Of a stretch of DNA of 64,000 bases, positions 8,672 to 17,613 are shown piece by piece. The translations under genes were made by a program, and so were the position numbers. The stretch covers positions 50,234 through 114,233 of the forward strand of contig NZ_BMVV01000026.1 in NCBI RefSeq assembly GCF_014650895.1. Reading direction: 5' to 3'. The stretch's first letter is position 1, and each line of letters opens with the position of its first letter. The notes beneath the pieces are model-generated. The model did no database searches, had not been told where the DNA came from, and was given only the letters and a program-made list of their open reading frames with translations. The stretch comes from Streptomyces omiyaensis. GTDB taxonomy: Bacteria; Actinomycetota; Actinomycetes; Streptomycetales; Streptomycetaceae.

Positions 8672-9546
8672 GCGCGCTCGCGACGGCCGACCTCGGCGCC
8701 GTGCTCCAGCTCGTCCCGGTCCAGCGGGCCGGGATCGCGCTGCTCCTGGCGTCCGTCGGCCTCCCGGTGATCGGCGTCGTCATCGTCGGACTCGACATCA
8801 TGCCGGTGCGGTTCGCGATGATGCACGTGGCGCTCCTCGGCATCGCGGTCGGGCTGCTGACCGGCATCGATCCGATGGTGTGCGCCCTGGTGGCGTGCGC
8901 GCTGTCGGGGGCGGGCGTCGCGCCGCTGGCCCGGACGCCGTCGGGGCTGTCGGGGGCGATGGGCCTGCTGATGAGCCTGGCGATCGCCGCCGCGCTGCTC
9001 GTCCTCGCCGTCTCCGGCGTCAACGCCTCGGGGGCCTTCGCCCTGCTGTGGGGGTCGATCCTGTCGGTCGGCACGGCGGACCTCGTGGTCCTCGGCGCGC
9101 TCGCCGTCGTCGTGCCCGCGCTGTTCTGGTGGCGGCGCCGCGAGGTGGCGCTGCTGCTGTACGACCGCGAGCTCGCCCAGTGCTCGGGCGTGCCGGTCCG
9201 GCTCCTCACCACGGTCCTTCTCGTCCTGGTCGCGGTCGCGGTCGCCGGCGCGATCAAGCTGACCGGGGCGCTCCTGGTCGACGCGCTGACCCTGTTGCCC
9301 GCGCTCGCGGCCCGCCGCCTGGGCCGCTCGCTGGGGTCGATCACGCTGTGGGCGGTCTGCATCGGCGTCGCGGTCAACGTCACGGGCTTCCTGCTGGCCC
9401 TGTGGCTGGACTGGCCTCCGGGCCCGGTCCTCGTCCTCACGGCGGGGGCCGTCGTCCTCGCCGCGCATCTCGTTCCCGAACGGAGAATCAGCCCATGGCG
9501 CGCATCCGCGTCCGTACCGCCCGTCTCGCTCCCCTCGTCGCACTGA
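8668..9546 (+). CDS. Metal ABC transporter permease (ZnuB family)
   Basis: A 292-aa permease with about eight to nine membrane segments of the ABC-3 family. It begins at the GTG overlapping the ATPase stop; an in-frame extension upstream would run through the ATPase gene and is not credible. It contains the family stretch GAIKLTGALLVDALTLLPAL. The reading frame runs 52 bp into the lipoprotein gene, an unusually long overlap, so its last ~17 residues are encoded by DNA shared with the signal peptide of the binding protein. Confidence 0.9.
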   Translation: MSALATADLGAVLQLVPVQRAGIALLLASVGLPVIGVVIVGLDIMPVRFAMMHVALLGIAVGLLTGIDPMVCALVACALSGAGVAPLARTPSGLSGAMGLLMSLAIAAALLVLAVSGVNASGAFALLWGSILSVGTADLVVLGALAVVVPALFWWRRREVALLLYDRELAQCSGVPVRLLTTVLLVLVAVAVAGAIKLTGALLVDALTLLPALAARRLGRSLGSITLWAVCIGVAVNVTGFLLALWLDWPPGPVLVLTAGAVVLAAHLVPERRISPWRASASVPPVSLPSSH

Positions 9547-10304
9547 GCGCGGCGCTGCCGCTGCTGGCCGGGTGCGGGGAGGACGCGCCGGCGTCCGGCA
9601 CCGGCGCCCAGGGGGCGAAGGACAAGCCGGTGGTCGTCGCGACGACCACCTGGGAGGGCGCCTTCGCCAAGGCGGCCGGGGCCGAGGACGTCACGGTGAT
9701 CGTGCCGCGGTCCGTGCACCACGCCCCGGACTACGACCCGAAGCCGTCCGATCTCGCGGCCGTCGCGCAGGCGGACTTCGTGCTGTACGCGCCGTTCGAA
9801 CCGTACGCGGCGAAGATCAGGGAGGCGGCCGGCTCGAAGGCCAGGCTCGTCGAGGTGAACCTCGACAACGACCCGGCCAGGGCCAAGGCCGAGGTCGAGC
9901 GCCTCGGCGCCCTGTTCGGCACGGAGGACACCGCCTCGCGGTGGAAGACCGGTCTCGACCGCGAGGTCGCGAAGCTGAACGGCGAGCTGAAGGCCGCGTG
10001 GCCGGACGGGAGGAGCCCGGCCGTCGTCGCCCAGGTCTTCACGGCCTGGGCGGCCGGTCTCGCGGGCGCCACGCCGGTGGGCACGTACGGCCCCGAGCCG
10101 GTCACCCCCGCGCAGCTGCTCTCCCTCTCGGCGAAGAAGCCCGCCCTCGTCCTCGACAACGCGCACATGTCGACCGGGACCGTGCTGCCGGACTCGGGGG
10201 CGCGGCAGGTGCCGATCGTGAACTACCCGGGCGAGGACCTGGATCTGCTGGCGGTGTACCGCGACGCGGCGGCCGGGCTGAAGAAGGCGATGAGCGGCTC
10301 CTGA
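9495..10304 (+). CDS. Metal ABC transporter substrate-binding lipoprotein
   Basis: A 269-aa ZnuA-like binding protein. It has a twin-Arg-containing N-terminus (MARIRVRTARLAPLV), a hydrophobic core and the lipobox LLAGC at about residues 22-26, so it should be lipid-anchored outside the membrane. Candidate metal ligands include the HH pair in PRSVHHAPDYDP. The ATG at 9495 is chosen because a lipoprotein signal follows directly; a longer frame from 8880 is a shadow of the permease gene. It is the last gene of the operon and is followed by a hairpin. Confidence 0.9.
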   Translation: MARIRVRTARLAPLVALSAALPLLAGCGEDAPASGTGAQGAKDKPVVVATTTWEGAFAKAAGAEDVTVIVPRSVHHAPDYDPKPSDLAAVAQADFVLYAPFEPYAAKIREAAGSKARLVEVNLDNDPARAKAEVERLGALFGTEDTASRWKTGLDREVAKLNGELKAAWPDGRSPAVVAQVFTAWAAGLAGATPVGTYGPEPVTPAQLLSLSAKKPALVLDNAHMSTGTVLPDSGARQVPIVNYPGEDLDLLAVYRDAAAGLKKAMSGS

Positions 10305-10318
10305 CCGCGGGACGGAGC

Positions 10319-10349
10319 GAGGGGGAGGGGCGCGGCGGCCCTCCCCCTC
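10319..10349. terminator. Bidirectional terminator between the ABC operon and the CoA ligase
   Basis: Perfect 11-bp arms (GAGGGGGAGGG at 10319-10329 and its complement at 10339-10349) enclose a 9-base loop. The flanking genes are convergent, ending at 10304 and 10354, so it can serve both. Confidence 0.85.
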
Positions 10350-10353
10350 GTCG

Positions 10354-12009
10354 TCACGCCCGGGCGGGAGCGGCCCTGCGGTCCTCCGCGATCCGGGTCC
10401 GCAGGGTGGCGCGGTCGGGCTTCCCGGCGGCGGTGAGCGGCAGCTGCGGCAGGACGAGGAGGTGCTCGGGGTGCTTGTACCGGTCGATCCCGCGCTCGGC
10501 GAGGTACGCCCCCAGCTCGGCGAGGGAGGGGGCCGCCGGCCCCTTGGCGACCAGGCAGGCGGCGAGCCGTTCGCCCATGAGCGGGTCGGGCACGCCCACG
10601 CAGACCGCGTCGCGGACCCGGGGGTGGGAGGCGAGCGTCCGCTCGACCTCGGCGGGGCTGATGTTGGCGCCGCCGCGGATCACCACGTCCTTGAGGCGGC
10701 CGGCGACGTGCAGGACGCCGTCCTCGTCGAGGAAGCCGAGGTCTCCGGTCCTGACCCAGCCCTCGGGCGTGCGGTAGCGGGCGTCGAGTTCCGGTGATCC
10801 CACGTAGCAGAGCGGGGTCATGGGGCCGCGGGAGACGATCTCGCCGATCCGCCCGTCGGGCAGCGGCTCGTGGGTGTCGGGGTCGGTGATGCGGATCTCG
10901 GCGACGCGGGGATCCGGGCGCCCCGCGACGACGCCGGAGCGGTCGGTGGGCGGCACGCCGTGCCGGAGCCCGGTGTGGCAGTTGACGCCGTCGGCCGATC
11001 CGTACAGGTTGACGACGGGGCAGCCGAAGGCGTCGGCCGCCGCCCGCGCGGTCGCCTCGTCGAGCGGGGCGCCGCCGAGGACGAGCGCGGTGGGGGCGGG
11101 CAGGGGGTCGTCCGTCTCCTCCAGGGCCTCCAGCATCATGCGGATCATGGTGGGCACGCCGAGGACGTGGGTGGGCCGGTGGTCCCGTACGGCGGCGAGG
11201 GCGGCCTCGGGGGTGAAGTGGTCGAGCAGGACCAGCGTGCCGCCGTGGCGGGCGAGGGCGACGGCCGTGCCGTTGGAGCCGAAGGCGGACGCCAGGGGGA
11301 CGAGGAAGAGGCAGCGGGGCGGGGTGTCGTCGGGCATGAGGGAGGCGAGGAAGTTGCCGCGTCCCCCGGCGAGGGCGTTGTGGGAGTACGCCACCATCTT
11401 CGGCTCCGCCTCGGAGCCGGACGAGACGAGGATGCGGGCGGCTGCGTCGGGGTCGGGGCGGGCCGGTACAAAACCGGTGGGGTCGGTGCGCAGCAGCCGG
11501 GTGAGCGGAACCGTTCCTTCGGGGGCGTCCCGGCCGGCGGCGACGACGTGGCGCAGGGCGGGCAGTGCCGGGGCGAGGGCCTGGAGGCCGGCGGCATGGG
11601 ACTGTCCCCGGTGTTCCACCGCGGCGATGACGGCGACGGCCTCCGCGCGGCGCAGCAGGGACGCGGCCTCGGCGGCGCCGCGCCCGACCGGGAAGGGGAG
11701 GGCGATCGCGCCCAGGGCGGCGAGGGCGAGCTCCGCCGTGACGGCGTTGCGGCCGTCGGGCAGCTGGACGCCCACGACGTCCCCGGCGCCGATGCCGAGC
11801 CCGCGCAGGCCCTCGGCCAGACATCGGACCTTGCGGTCGAGGGCCGTGTAGCAGAGCTCGCCCTTCGCGTCGATCACGGCGGTGCGGTGCAGGTCGGCGA
11901 TCTGTCGGGCGCGGTAGAGGCTGTAGAGGTCGAGGTCGGGGCAGGTGCCGTCCATCGCCCAGGAGCGGCGGAGTCCGGCGGGGAGCAGGTCGGTCAGGGC
12001 GAGGGTCAC
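10354..12009 (-). CDS. Acyl-CoA/fatty acid-CoA ligase (AMP-dependent)
   Basis: A 551-aa ANL-superfamily ligase. The ATP loop is degenerate (ILVSSGSEAEPKMVAYSH, rather than the usual SGTTGxPK). The later motifs are intact: YGSADG, RTGDLGFLDEDGVLHVAGRLKDVVIRGG (not quoted in full) and the C-terminal lysine in PLTAAGKPDR. The start is the GTG at 12007-12009, overlapping the stop of the CoA-transferase gene; the open frame continues far upstream only as a shadow. With the CoA-transferase and the acyl-CoA dehydrogenase next door it suggests activation and alpha,beta-desaturation of a carboxylic acid. The substrate is unknown; an aryl or short acyl side group of the enediyne is possible. Confidence 0.85.
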   Translation of the reverse strand: MTLALTDLLPAGLRRSWAMDGTCPDLDLYSLYRARQIADLHRTAVIDAKGELCYTALDRKVRCLAEGLRGLGIGAGDVVGVQLPDGRNAVTAELALAALGAIALPFPVGRGAAEAASLLRRAEAVAVIAAVEHRGQSHAAGLQALAPALPALRHVVAAGRDAPEGTVPLTRLLRTDPTGFVPARPDPDAAARILVSSGSEAEPKMVAYSHNALAGGRGNFLASLMPDDTPPRCLFLVPLASAFGSNGTAVALARHGGTLVLLDHFTPEAALAAVRDHRPTHVLGVPTMIRMMLEALEETDDPLPAPTALVLGGAPLDEATARAAADAFGCPVVNLYGSADGVNCHTGLRHGVPPTDRSGVVAGRPDPRVAEIRITDPDTHEPLPDGRIGEIVSRGPMTPLCYVGSPELDARYRTPEGWVRTGDLGFLDEDGVLHVAGRLKDVVIRGGANISPAEVERTLASHPRVRDAVCVGVPDPLMGERLAACLVAKGPAAPSLAELGAYLAERGIDRYKHPEHLLVLPQLPLTAAGKPDRATLRTRIAEDRRAAPARA

Positions 12010-13790
12010 GCGAGGCTCCAGGGGTCGGGAACGACGGGGGCACCGTGCGCGTCCCGGCCGATCGGGCCGGACAGGCGCGGGTCGTGGTGAAGGGCGGAGA
12101 GGTCCGTGGTGACGGCGGTGACGGTGAGGCCGCGGCCCCGCAGACGGTCCAGGGCGTCCTCGGTGCACAGGCCCGTGACGTCGTGTGCCGCCGCGGCGGG
12201 CGCGCTGGCGTCGGCGGGGGCGATCCAGCCGTCGGAGGTCCGCAGCGGTCGCCGGAATCCGGCGGGGCGGCGGTGACCGGTGCCGGTGGCGGCCCGTCGC
12301 AGGGCGGGCGCGAGGAGGGTGTCGGCCGCGCCGAGCAGGGAGGAGTCGACCCGCACGCCGTGGCCCGTGCGCTCGCGCAGGAGCAGGCCCGCGAGGACGG
12401 CCTCGGCGCCGTGCAGGCCGCCCAGGACGTCGAGGAGCGTCATGAGGGAGGGAACGGGCGGCTCGCCGGCCGGATGGACGGCCTCCCCCACGCCGGTGCG
12501 GGCCTGCACCATGAAGTCGGTGCCCATCGGCGCGTCGGCGATCCGGCCGGCCCAGCCGCCCGTGTACGCGTAGACGAGCGACGGGTTGACGCCGGTGAGG
12601 TGCTCGGCGTCGAGCTCCAGCTCCGCCGCTTTCCCCGGCGCCCAGTTGTGCAGGAACACGTCCGCGCCGGCGACGAGTTCGCGGAGCCTTCCGCGGTCCG
12701 CGGACGCCTTGATGTCGATCTCCACCGCCTCCTTGCCCCGGTTGAGGGCGAGCCAGCGGGCGGAGATCCCGTCGCAGGCCGGCGGCATGCCCCGGAGCGG
12801 GTCGCCGCCCGGGGGCTCGATCCGGATCACCCGGGCGCCGAGCAGGCCCAGCAGGTGGGCGGCGAGCGGCGCCTGGATCCGGCGGCCCGCCTCCAGGACG
12901 GTCAGTCCGGCCAGCGGCCGGGCCGCCGTACCGGCCGCGGCGCTCGCCGGGCGGCCCGGGCCGAGCGTGCGCAGGGACCACGGATCGGCGCCGTCGTCCT
13001 CGCCGGCGCGCTCGGCGAGCGTGCGCAGTCGGCACACCTCGGCTCCGGAGAGCGCGGCGGCCTGCCGGATCCCCGTCCACGCCTGACGCCGGGTCACCTC
13101 GTGCAGCGCTGCCGGGAAGGGCGCGCAGGCGGTGGCGTACCGGAACTGGAAGGGCCGCCAGCCCGTCCGCACCGCGTCGGCGGGGGCCTCCAGGGCGCGC
13201 CAGAACGCCGCCCAGGCCCCCGGATCGAGCGTCTCCAGCTCGAACAGGACTCCGTCGGCGGAGGTGAACGGCGGTCCGCCCGGGGCGGGTTCGACGGCTT
13301 CCGGCTCGTCGGCACCGGCTGCGGCGAGGTACTGGGAGACGGTGAGCAGCCCGGCCCGGTCGGCCGTCGTCCGCACCCGGACCGGAGGCAGGCCACGGGC
13401 CTGCCCGACGAGCCCCGCGAGCAGGCCCTGCACGGTGAGCACCCCGGTGGCGGTCGCCAGCCAGTCGACGGCGAGGCCGCGCGGGACCCCGTGGCGGCGG
13501 CCGTGGACGGCCATGACGCCGGTGACGGCCTGGGCGGTGGCCTCGTCCTCGATCCCGGAGCCGGCCGCCCCCCACGCGGTGCGGGCCGTGAGGGGCGCGA
13601 ACCCCCCGCCGCCGAGCGTGATGTCCCGCGGGGCGCCCTCCCGCACCGTCGCCCCGAGCCGTCGCAGGTGGTCGGAGACGACCCGGGTCAGGGGCTCGGG
13701 ACCGCCGGTCTCACACCGCAGCGCGTCGAGCGGACGGGCTGTGCCCGGCGGGCGGCCGACCGTGGTGCGCGCGGTCGCTGATGACGCCAT
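12006..13790 (-). CDS. Class III CoA-transferase (CaiB/BaiF family)
   Basis: A 594-aa protein, longer than the ~400-aa single-domain family members because the C-terminal CaiB/BaiF unit is preceded by a related, degenerate ~270-aa region. The C-terminal half has LTVLEAGRRIQAPLAAHLLGLLGARVIRIE, IDIKASADRGRLRELV and the SLLDVLGG/GVRVDSSLL segments of the family. These enzymes swap CoA between carboxylates through a covalent Asp intermediate. The gene is translationally coupled to the ligase downstream and divergent from the acyl-CoA dehydrogenase. The duplicated architecture could mean an internal heterodimer-like fold in one chain. Confidence 0.82.
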   Translation of the reverse strand: MASSATARTTVGRPPGTARPLDALRCETGGPEPLTRVVSDHLRRLGATVREGAPRDITLGGGGFAPLTARTAWGAAGSGIEDEATAQAVTGVMAVHGRRHGVPRGLAVDWLATATGVLTVQGLLAGLVGQARGLPPVRVRTTADRAGLLTVSQYLAAAGADEPEAVEPAPGGPPFTSADGVLFELETLDPGAWAAFWRALEAPADAVRTGWRPFQFRYATACAPFPAALHEVTRRQAWTGIRQAAALSGAEVCRLRTLAERAGEDDGADPWSLRTLGPGRPASAAAGTAARPLAGLTVLEAGRRIQAPLAAHLLGLLGARVIRIEPPGGDPLRGMPPACDGISARWLALNRGKEAVEIDIKASADRGRLRELVAGADVFLHNWAPGKAAELELDAEHLTGVNPSLVYAYTGGWAGRIADAPMGTDFMVQARTGVGEAVHPAGEPPVPSLMTLLDVLGGLHGAEAVLAGLLLRERTGHGVRVDSSLLGAADTLLAPALRRAATGTGHRRPAGFRRPLRTSDGWIAPADASAPAAAAHDVTGLCTEDALDRLRGRGLTVTAVTTDLSALHHDPRLSGPIGRDAHGAPVVPDPWSLA

Positions 13791-13933
13791 GCCTCTCCTC
13801 TCCTGGCGCGTTGGCGGTGGCCGCCGCGCGGGGACTTCACGGTCGCGGGAACCGGCGGGCGGGTGCGCCCGACCACTTCCACGGGCAGGCAGTCGGACGC
13901 GTGTTCTGCCTGGTTCCCGAGACGGAGGAAACA

Positions 13934-15115
13934 GTGACGGATCATGAAGTGGCGGATGTCGATCCGCTGCGGGAGCGGGTCGCCTCGTTCGTCCGCGACC
14001 GCGTGTTCCCCGCGGAGGGGGTGCTCGACGCCGGCGGGCCGCCCGCCCGGGAACTGCGCGAGCGGCTGCGCGAGGAGGCCCGCGCGGCCGGCCTGTGGGC
14101 GCTCCCCCTCCCCGCCGGACTGGGCGGCGGCGGTCTCGGCCTGCGCGCGTACGCGTCGATCGCGGAGGCGGAGGGGTCCAGCGACCACGGCCCCGCGGCG
14201 CTCGGCTCCGCGCCCCTCCTCGACGTGACCATGCTGGCCCGGCACGGGTCGGCCCGGGTGCGCTCCGCCTACCTGCGCGGTCTGGTCTCCGGTGATCTCC
14301 GCACCTGTTACGCGATGACCGAGCCGGACACGCCCGGCACCGAGCCGGCGCTGACGGCGACCCGCGCGGAGCGCCTGCCCGGCGGCGGGTGGCGCGTCAC
14401 CGGACGGAAGTGGTTCGTCTCCCACGCGGGCGACGCGGACCTCGTGGCCGTGCTCGCCCGCACCGGCGGATCGCCCGGGGACCGCACCGGGCTCTCCCTC
14501 CTCCTGGTGCCGACCGCCTCGCCGGGGTTCCGCGTCGCGCGGGAGCTGCCCGTCCTCGGCGCCACCGGGCAGTACGAGATCGAACTCTCGGGTGTCGAGG
14601 TCGACGCCGACCACGTCCTCGGCACCACCGGGCAGGCCCTGGCCATCGCGGGCGAGCGTCTCCAACTGGGCCGCGCCCTGCGGGCGCTGCGCTGGATCGG
14701 CCAGGCGCAGAGGGCCTTCGACCTCCTCTGCGAGCGCGCGGTGGAACGCCGGGGCGGGCGGGCGCCGCTCGCGGACCGCCAGCTCGTCCAGCAGCACGTC
14801 TTCGAGGCCCTGCTGGCACTGAGGACGGCGCGGCCGCTGGTCCACGAGGCGATGGAACGGGTCGCGGACGGACGCGACGCCCGCGTGGAGGTCGGTCTGG
14901 CGAAGACGGCCGCGGCCCGCACCCTCCAGGAGGTCGCGGACCGGGCGGTCCAGGTGTTCGGCGCGGCCGGGCTCGGGCCCGACACGCCCCTGCCGGCGCT
15001 CCTGCGGACCGGGCGGACGGCCCGGATCCTCGACGGACCGGACGAGCAGCACGTCTCCTCCGTGGCCCGGCGCGTCCTGCGGAGCCGTCGGGCCGCCGCC
15101 GTCACACCCGCCTGA
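13934..15115 (+). CDS. Acyl-CoA dehydrogenase family protein
   Basis: A 393-aa flavoprotein with the helical N-terminal domain, the middle beta domain signature CYAMTEPDTPGTEPALTATR (about residues 118-137) and the C-terminal helical domain ending in the Gly-rich LDGPDEQH segment. The GTG at 13934 after GGAGGAAACA is preferred to longer in-frame starts, which have no ribosome site. It would oxidise an acyl-CoA or acyl-carrier thioester. It is divergent from the CoA-transferase and overlaps the convergent GH88-like gene by 14 bp at the stop codons. Confidence 0.85.
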   Translation: MTDHEVADVDPLRERVASFVRDRVFPAEGVLDAGGPPARELRERLREEARAAGLWALPLPAGLGGGGLGLRAYASIAEAEGSSDHGPAALGSAPLLDVTMLARHGSARVRSAYLRGLVSGDLRTCYAMTEPDTPGTEPALTATRAERLPGGGWRVTGRKWFVSHAGDADLVAVLARTGGSPGDRTGLSLLLVPTASPGFRVARELPVLGATGQYEIELSGVEVDADHVLGTTGQALAIAGERLQLGRALRALRWIGQAQRAFDLLCERAVERRGGRAPLADRQLVQQHVFEALLALRTARPLVHEAMERVADGRDARVEVGLAKTAAARTLQEVADRAVQVFGAAGLGPDTPLPALLRTGRTARILDGPDEQHVSSVARRVLRSRRAAAVTPA

Positions 15116-16190
15116 GGTCGACCCGGCCGAGCAGCGCCGCCAGCCCGAGGGCGAGGAAGAAGTCGCCCCAGACGAGTTCGTGGCGGACGGCCGTCCCGCC
15201 GTGCGCGTCGTAGCAGCCGTCGAGGAGCATCCCGGCCGGACGGGTCCCCCGCGGCCGGGTGAGGTGGTCGCGCGCGAGGCGGCGCAGCACCTCACCGGCC
15301 CGGGACGCGCACGCCGCCGCCCAGGGGGCGTCGGGGACGAGCGCGAGCTTCAGGCAGGCGACGGCGGTGACGGCGGCGGCGGAGGTGTCGAGCGGGCCGC
15401 CGGCGCGGTGGGCGTCGGCCGGCGGGACCGGGGGTCCGACGAGCATCGCGCACTCCGCCAGGAGGTGTCCGGCCGCCCGGACCAGCCGGTCCGTGGACGG
15501 CAGGGGGGCCCGCGCGAGCAGCAGAGCGTCCGCGACCGCGAGGAGGAGCCACGCCTCGCCCCGCGTCCAGCCCGGCGCGGGATCGGTCTCCGGCAGCCAG
15601 CCGCCCGTCCGGTCCAGCCGCCACGCGGGGACCGGACGGCCGGTGCCCCCGCCCGGCAGGCACAGGTCGAGGTGGCGGTGCAGGTGCCGGGCGGCCACCG
15701 CCCGCCCCTCGGGCCCCGCCGAGGCCAGCAGGGGCACGAGACCGGGGACGCCGTCCACGCGGGCCCGCAGCCGCGCGCCCCCGAGGGCCGAACCCCACGG
15801 GACGAGACCGAGTTCCGGGTCGAAGGCGCCGGCCGCCGCCCGCGCCGCCCGCTCCCGAAGGGCCCCGGCCGCGGCGTCCCCGGGGGCCAGGGCCGTGCCG
15901 TACCAGAGGATGAGGCCGCGTGCCGCGGTGTCCGCCTCGGCCCACGGGGCGAGCCGGGCGGTCACGGCGGCGGCGGCCGCGCGGTCCGCGTCCCGCCCGG
16001 TGCGGCCGGCCCGGAGCCACAGGAGTCCCGCCCAGAAGCCGCCCGTCCACGACCCCCGTCCCGTCGTCGTCCACCGGCCGTCGGCGGGGTCGGCGTACAG
16101 GGGGAAGCGGTCGCCCACCAGATCCGCGGTCCGTGCCGCGCGGCGCAGCACGAGGCCGAGGGCCTCGTCGGCCCAGCCCGTGCCGGTCAC
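15102..16190 (-). CDS. GH88-like unsaturated glucuronyl hydrolase family protein
   Basis: A 362-aa (alpha/alpha)6-barrel protein resembling unsaturated glucuronyl hydrolases. It shows the GSWTGGFWAGLLW motif near residue 33, LDTSAAAVTAVACL and WGDFFLALGLAAL near the C-terminus. Family members hydrate an unsaturated uronyl sugar and release it. The GTG at 16188-16190 overlaps the MFS stop (GTGA). A sugar hydrolase next to an exporter inside an antibiotic cluster could act in self-protection or maturation of a glycosylated product, but nothing proves this. I did not identify the catalytic aspartates with certainty, so activity is unproven. Confidence 0.75.
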   Translation of the reverse strand: MTGTGWADEALGLVLRRAARTADLVGDRFPLYADPADGRWTTTGRGSWTGGFWAGLLWLRAGRTGRDADRAAAAAVTARLAPWAEADTAARGLILWYGTALAPGDAAAGALRERAARAAAGAFDPELGLVPWGSALGGARLRARVDGVPGLVPLLASAGPEGRAVAARHLHRHLDLCLPGGGTGRPVPAWRLDRTGGWLPETDPAPGWTRGEAWLLLAVADALLLARAPLPSTDRLVRAAGHLLAECAMLVGPPVPPADAHRAGGPLDTSAAAVTAVACLKLALVPDAPWAAACASRAGEVLRRLARDHLTRPRGTRPAGMLLDGCYDAHGGTAVRHELVWGDFFLALGLAALLGRVDLRRV

Positions 16191-17398
16191 CTCGGGGCCT
16201 TCGCGCGCGCACGGCGGTCCCGCACCGCCCAGACGAGCGCCACGGCCGCGGCCGCGGCGAACTCCACGGCCACCAGGGCCCAGCCCTGCCCGTACCGCCC
16301 GCGCTCCGCGAACAGCCCGAACAGGGGCGGGCCCACCGCGAACCCGGCGAAGAAGCCCGCGGCGACCAGGGCGGAGTCCTGTCCGGCCCGGCCGGGCGCG
16401 GAGCGCTGCATCACCAGCACCATCGAGACGGCGTTGCCGGACACGGCGAACACGCCGACCGCCACGGCGGCCACCCACACCAGCGGACCGATCCGGACGG
16501 CGGCGGCCAGCAGCAGCGCCGCTCCCACCGCCCCTCCGGCGAGCAGCCCCGGGAGCCACGCGGCCCGGTCGGGCGTGGCCGCCCGCGACCAGCCGACACG
16601 GCCGGCGATCCCCGCCACGCCGAGGACGGCGACCAGGGCGCCCGCCGCAGTGGGCCCCATGCCGAGGCTCCGGGAGCCGAACAGGGCGAGGTAGGTGTTG
16701 ACGGAGGCGATCCCTGCGCCGAGGAGGAGCGAGAAGGCCGCCAGCCAGGGAACGGGCCCGCCGCGCCGGGCCGGCGCGGCACCGCTCGCGGGGCGCCCCG
16801 CCGGCCGCGCCGCGTCCGCCGGCAGCGCTCCGCGGGCCCAGGCGGCCGCGAGGAGCGCGGCACCGGCGGCCGCCCACACCGCGCCCCGCCACCCGATCAC
16901 GCTCGCGGCCACCGCGAGCGGCAGGCCCGCGACGAAGGCGCCCAGCTGGACTCCCGACTGCTTGACGCCGGTGACGGCCCCTCGCCGCGCCGCCGGCACG
17001 GACGCCAGGATCGCCTTGTTCGTCGCCGGATTGGCGAGCGCCTGGGGCAGGCCGCCGAGCGCGACGGCCACGAGAAGGAGACCGGGACCGGGCGCGGCAC
17101 CGATCAGACCCAGCGCCACCGCGGCGAGCACGAGCAGGGCGACGAGGGCACGGCGGGCGCCGACGCGGTCGACGAGCCGGCCGCCGACGGGAGAGAGCAC
17201 GGCCGCCGTCCCGAAACCGACCGTGGTGGTCAGCCCCAGCACGGTCTCCGAGACGCCGAGCCCGTCCACGAGCCGCGGGCCCAACGCGCCGAGCAGGAAC
17301 AGCTGCAGCATCGAGAAGGCCATGGCCGTCGTCAGCAGCGCGGTCAGCCCGCGGGCCGTCCCTCCCCCGGTGCCGGCACCCGTGTCCCCGCTCGTCAC
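16187..17398 (-). CDS. MFS transporter
   Basis: A 403-aa major facilitator with about 12 hydrophobic segments in two halves; the motif-A-like loop GGRLVDRVGARRAL follows segment 2. The GTG at 17398, preceded by GGGAGGGA, gives the usual length. A longer open frame to 17620 adds an Arg/Pro-rich leader with no membrane or signal features and is unlikely. It belongs to the NreB/YfcJ-like drug-efflux style of transporter and is coupled to the GH88-like gene, so it could export the final product or a protected precursor. Confidence 0.85.
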   Translation of the reverse strand: MTSGDTGAGTGGGTARGLTALLTTAMAFSMLQLFLLGALGPRLVDGLGVSETVLGLTTTVGFGTAAVLSPVGGRLVDRVGARRALVALLVLAAVALGLIGAAPGPGLLLVAVALGGLPQALANPATNKAILASVPAARRGAVTGVKQSGVQLGAFVAGLPLAVAASVIGWRGAVWAAAGAALLAAAWARGALPADAARPAGRPASGAAPARRGGPVPWLAAFSLLLGAGIASVNTYLALFGSRSLGMGPTAAGALVAVLGVAGIAGRVGWSRAATPDRAAWLPGLLAGGAVGAALLLAAAVRIGPLVWVAAVAVGVFAVSGNAVSMVLVMQRSAPGRAGQDSALVAAGFFAGFAVGPPLFGLFAERGRYGQGWALVAVEFAAAAAVALVWAVRDRRARAKAPR

Positions 17399-17613
17399 CG
17401 CGCGTCCCTCCCCGTTCGGCGACCGGACCGGATGCCGTCGCCCCCGAGGAGTCGCGGCGGCCGTCCCGGAAGTTCCCGAGGCGCTTTTGTGGGCCGCGTC
17501 ACAGTCGCGTGCCCATGTGCCGACAGGCCGAGGATCCCGACCGCTGGACCCGTCCGATGGACCCGTCCGATCCGCTCCGTGCCTCCGGGGAGGGGTGCAA
17601 GGATGGGCGCGCC

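Noticed and set aside
12045..13781. 578-codon plus-strand frame antisense to the CoA-transferase
   Set aside because: Antisense shadow; the minus-strand product has clear CaiB/BaiF motifs.
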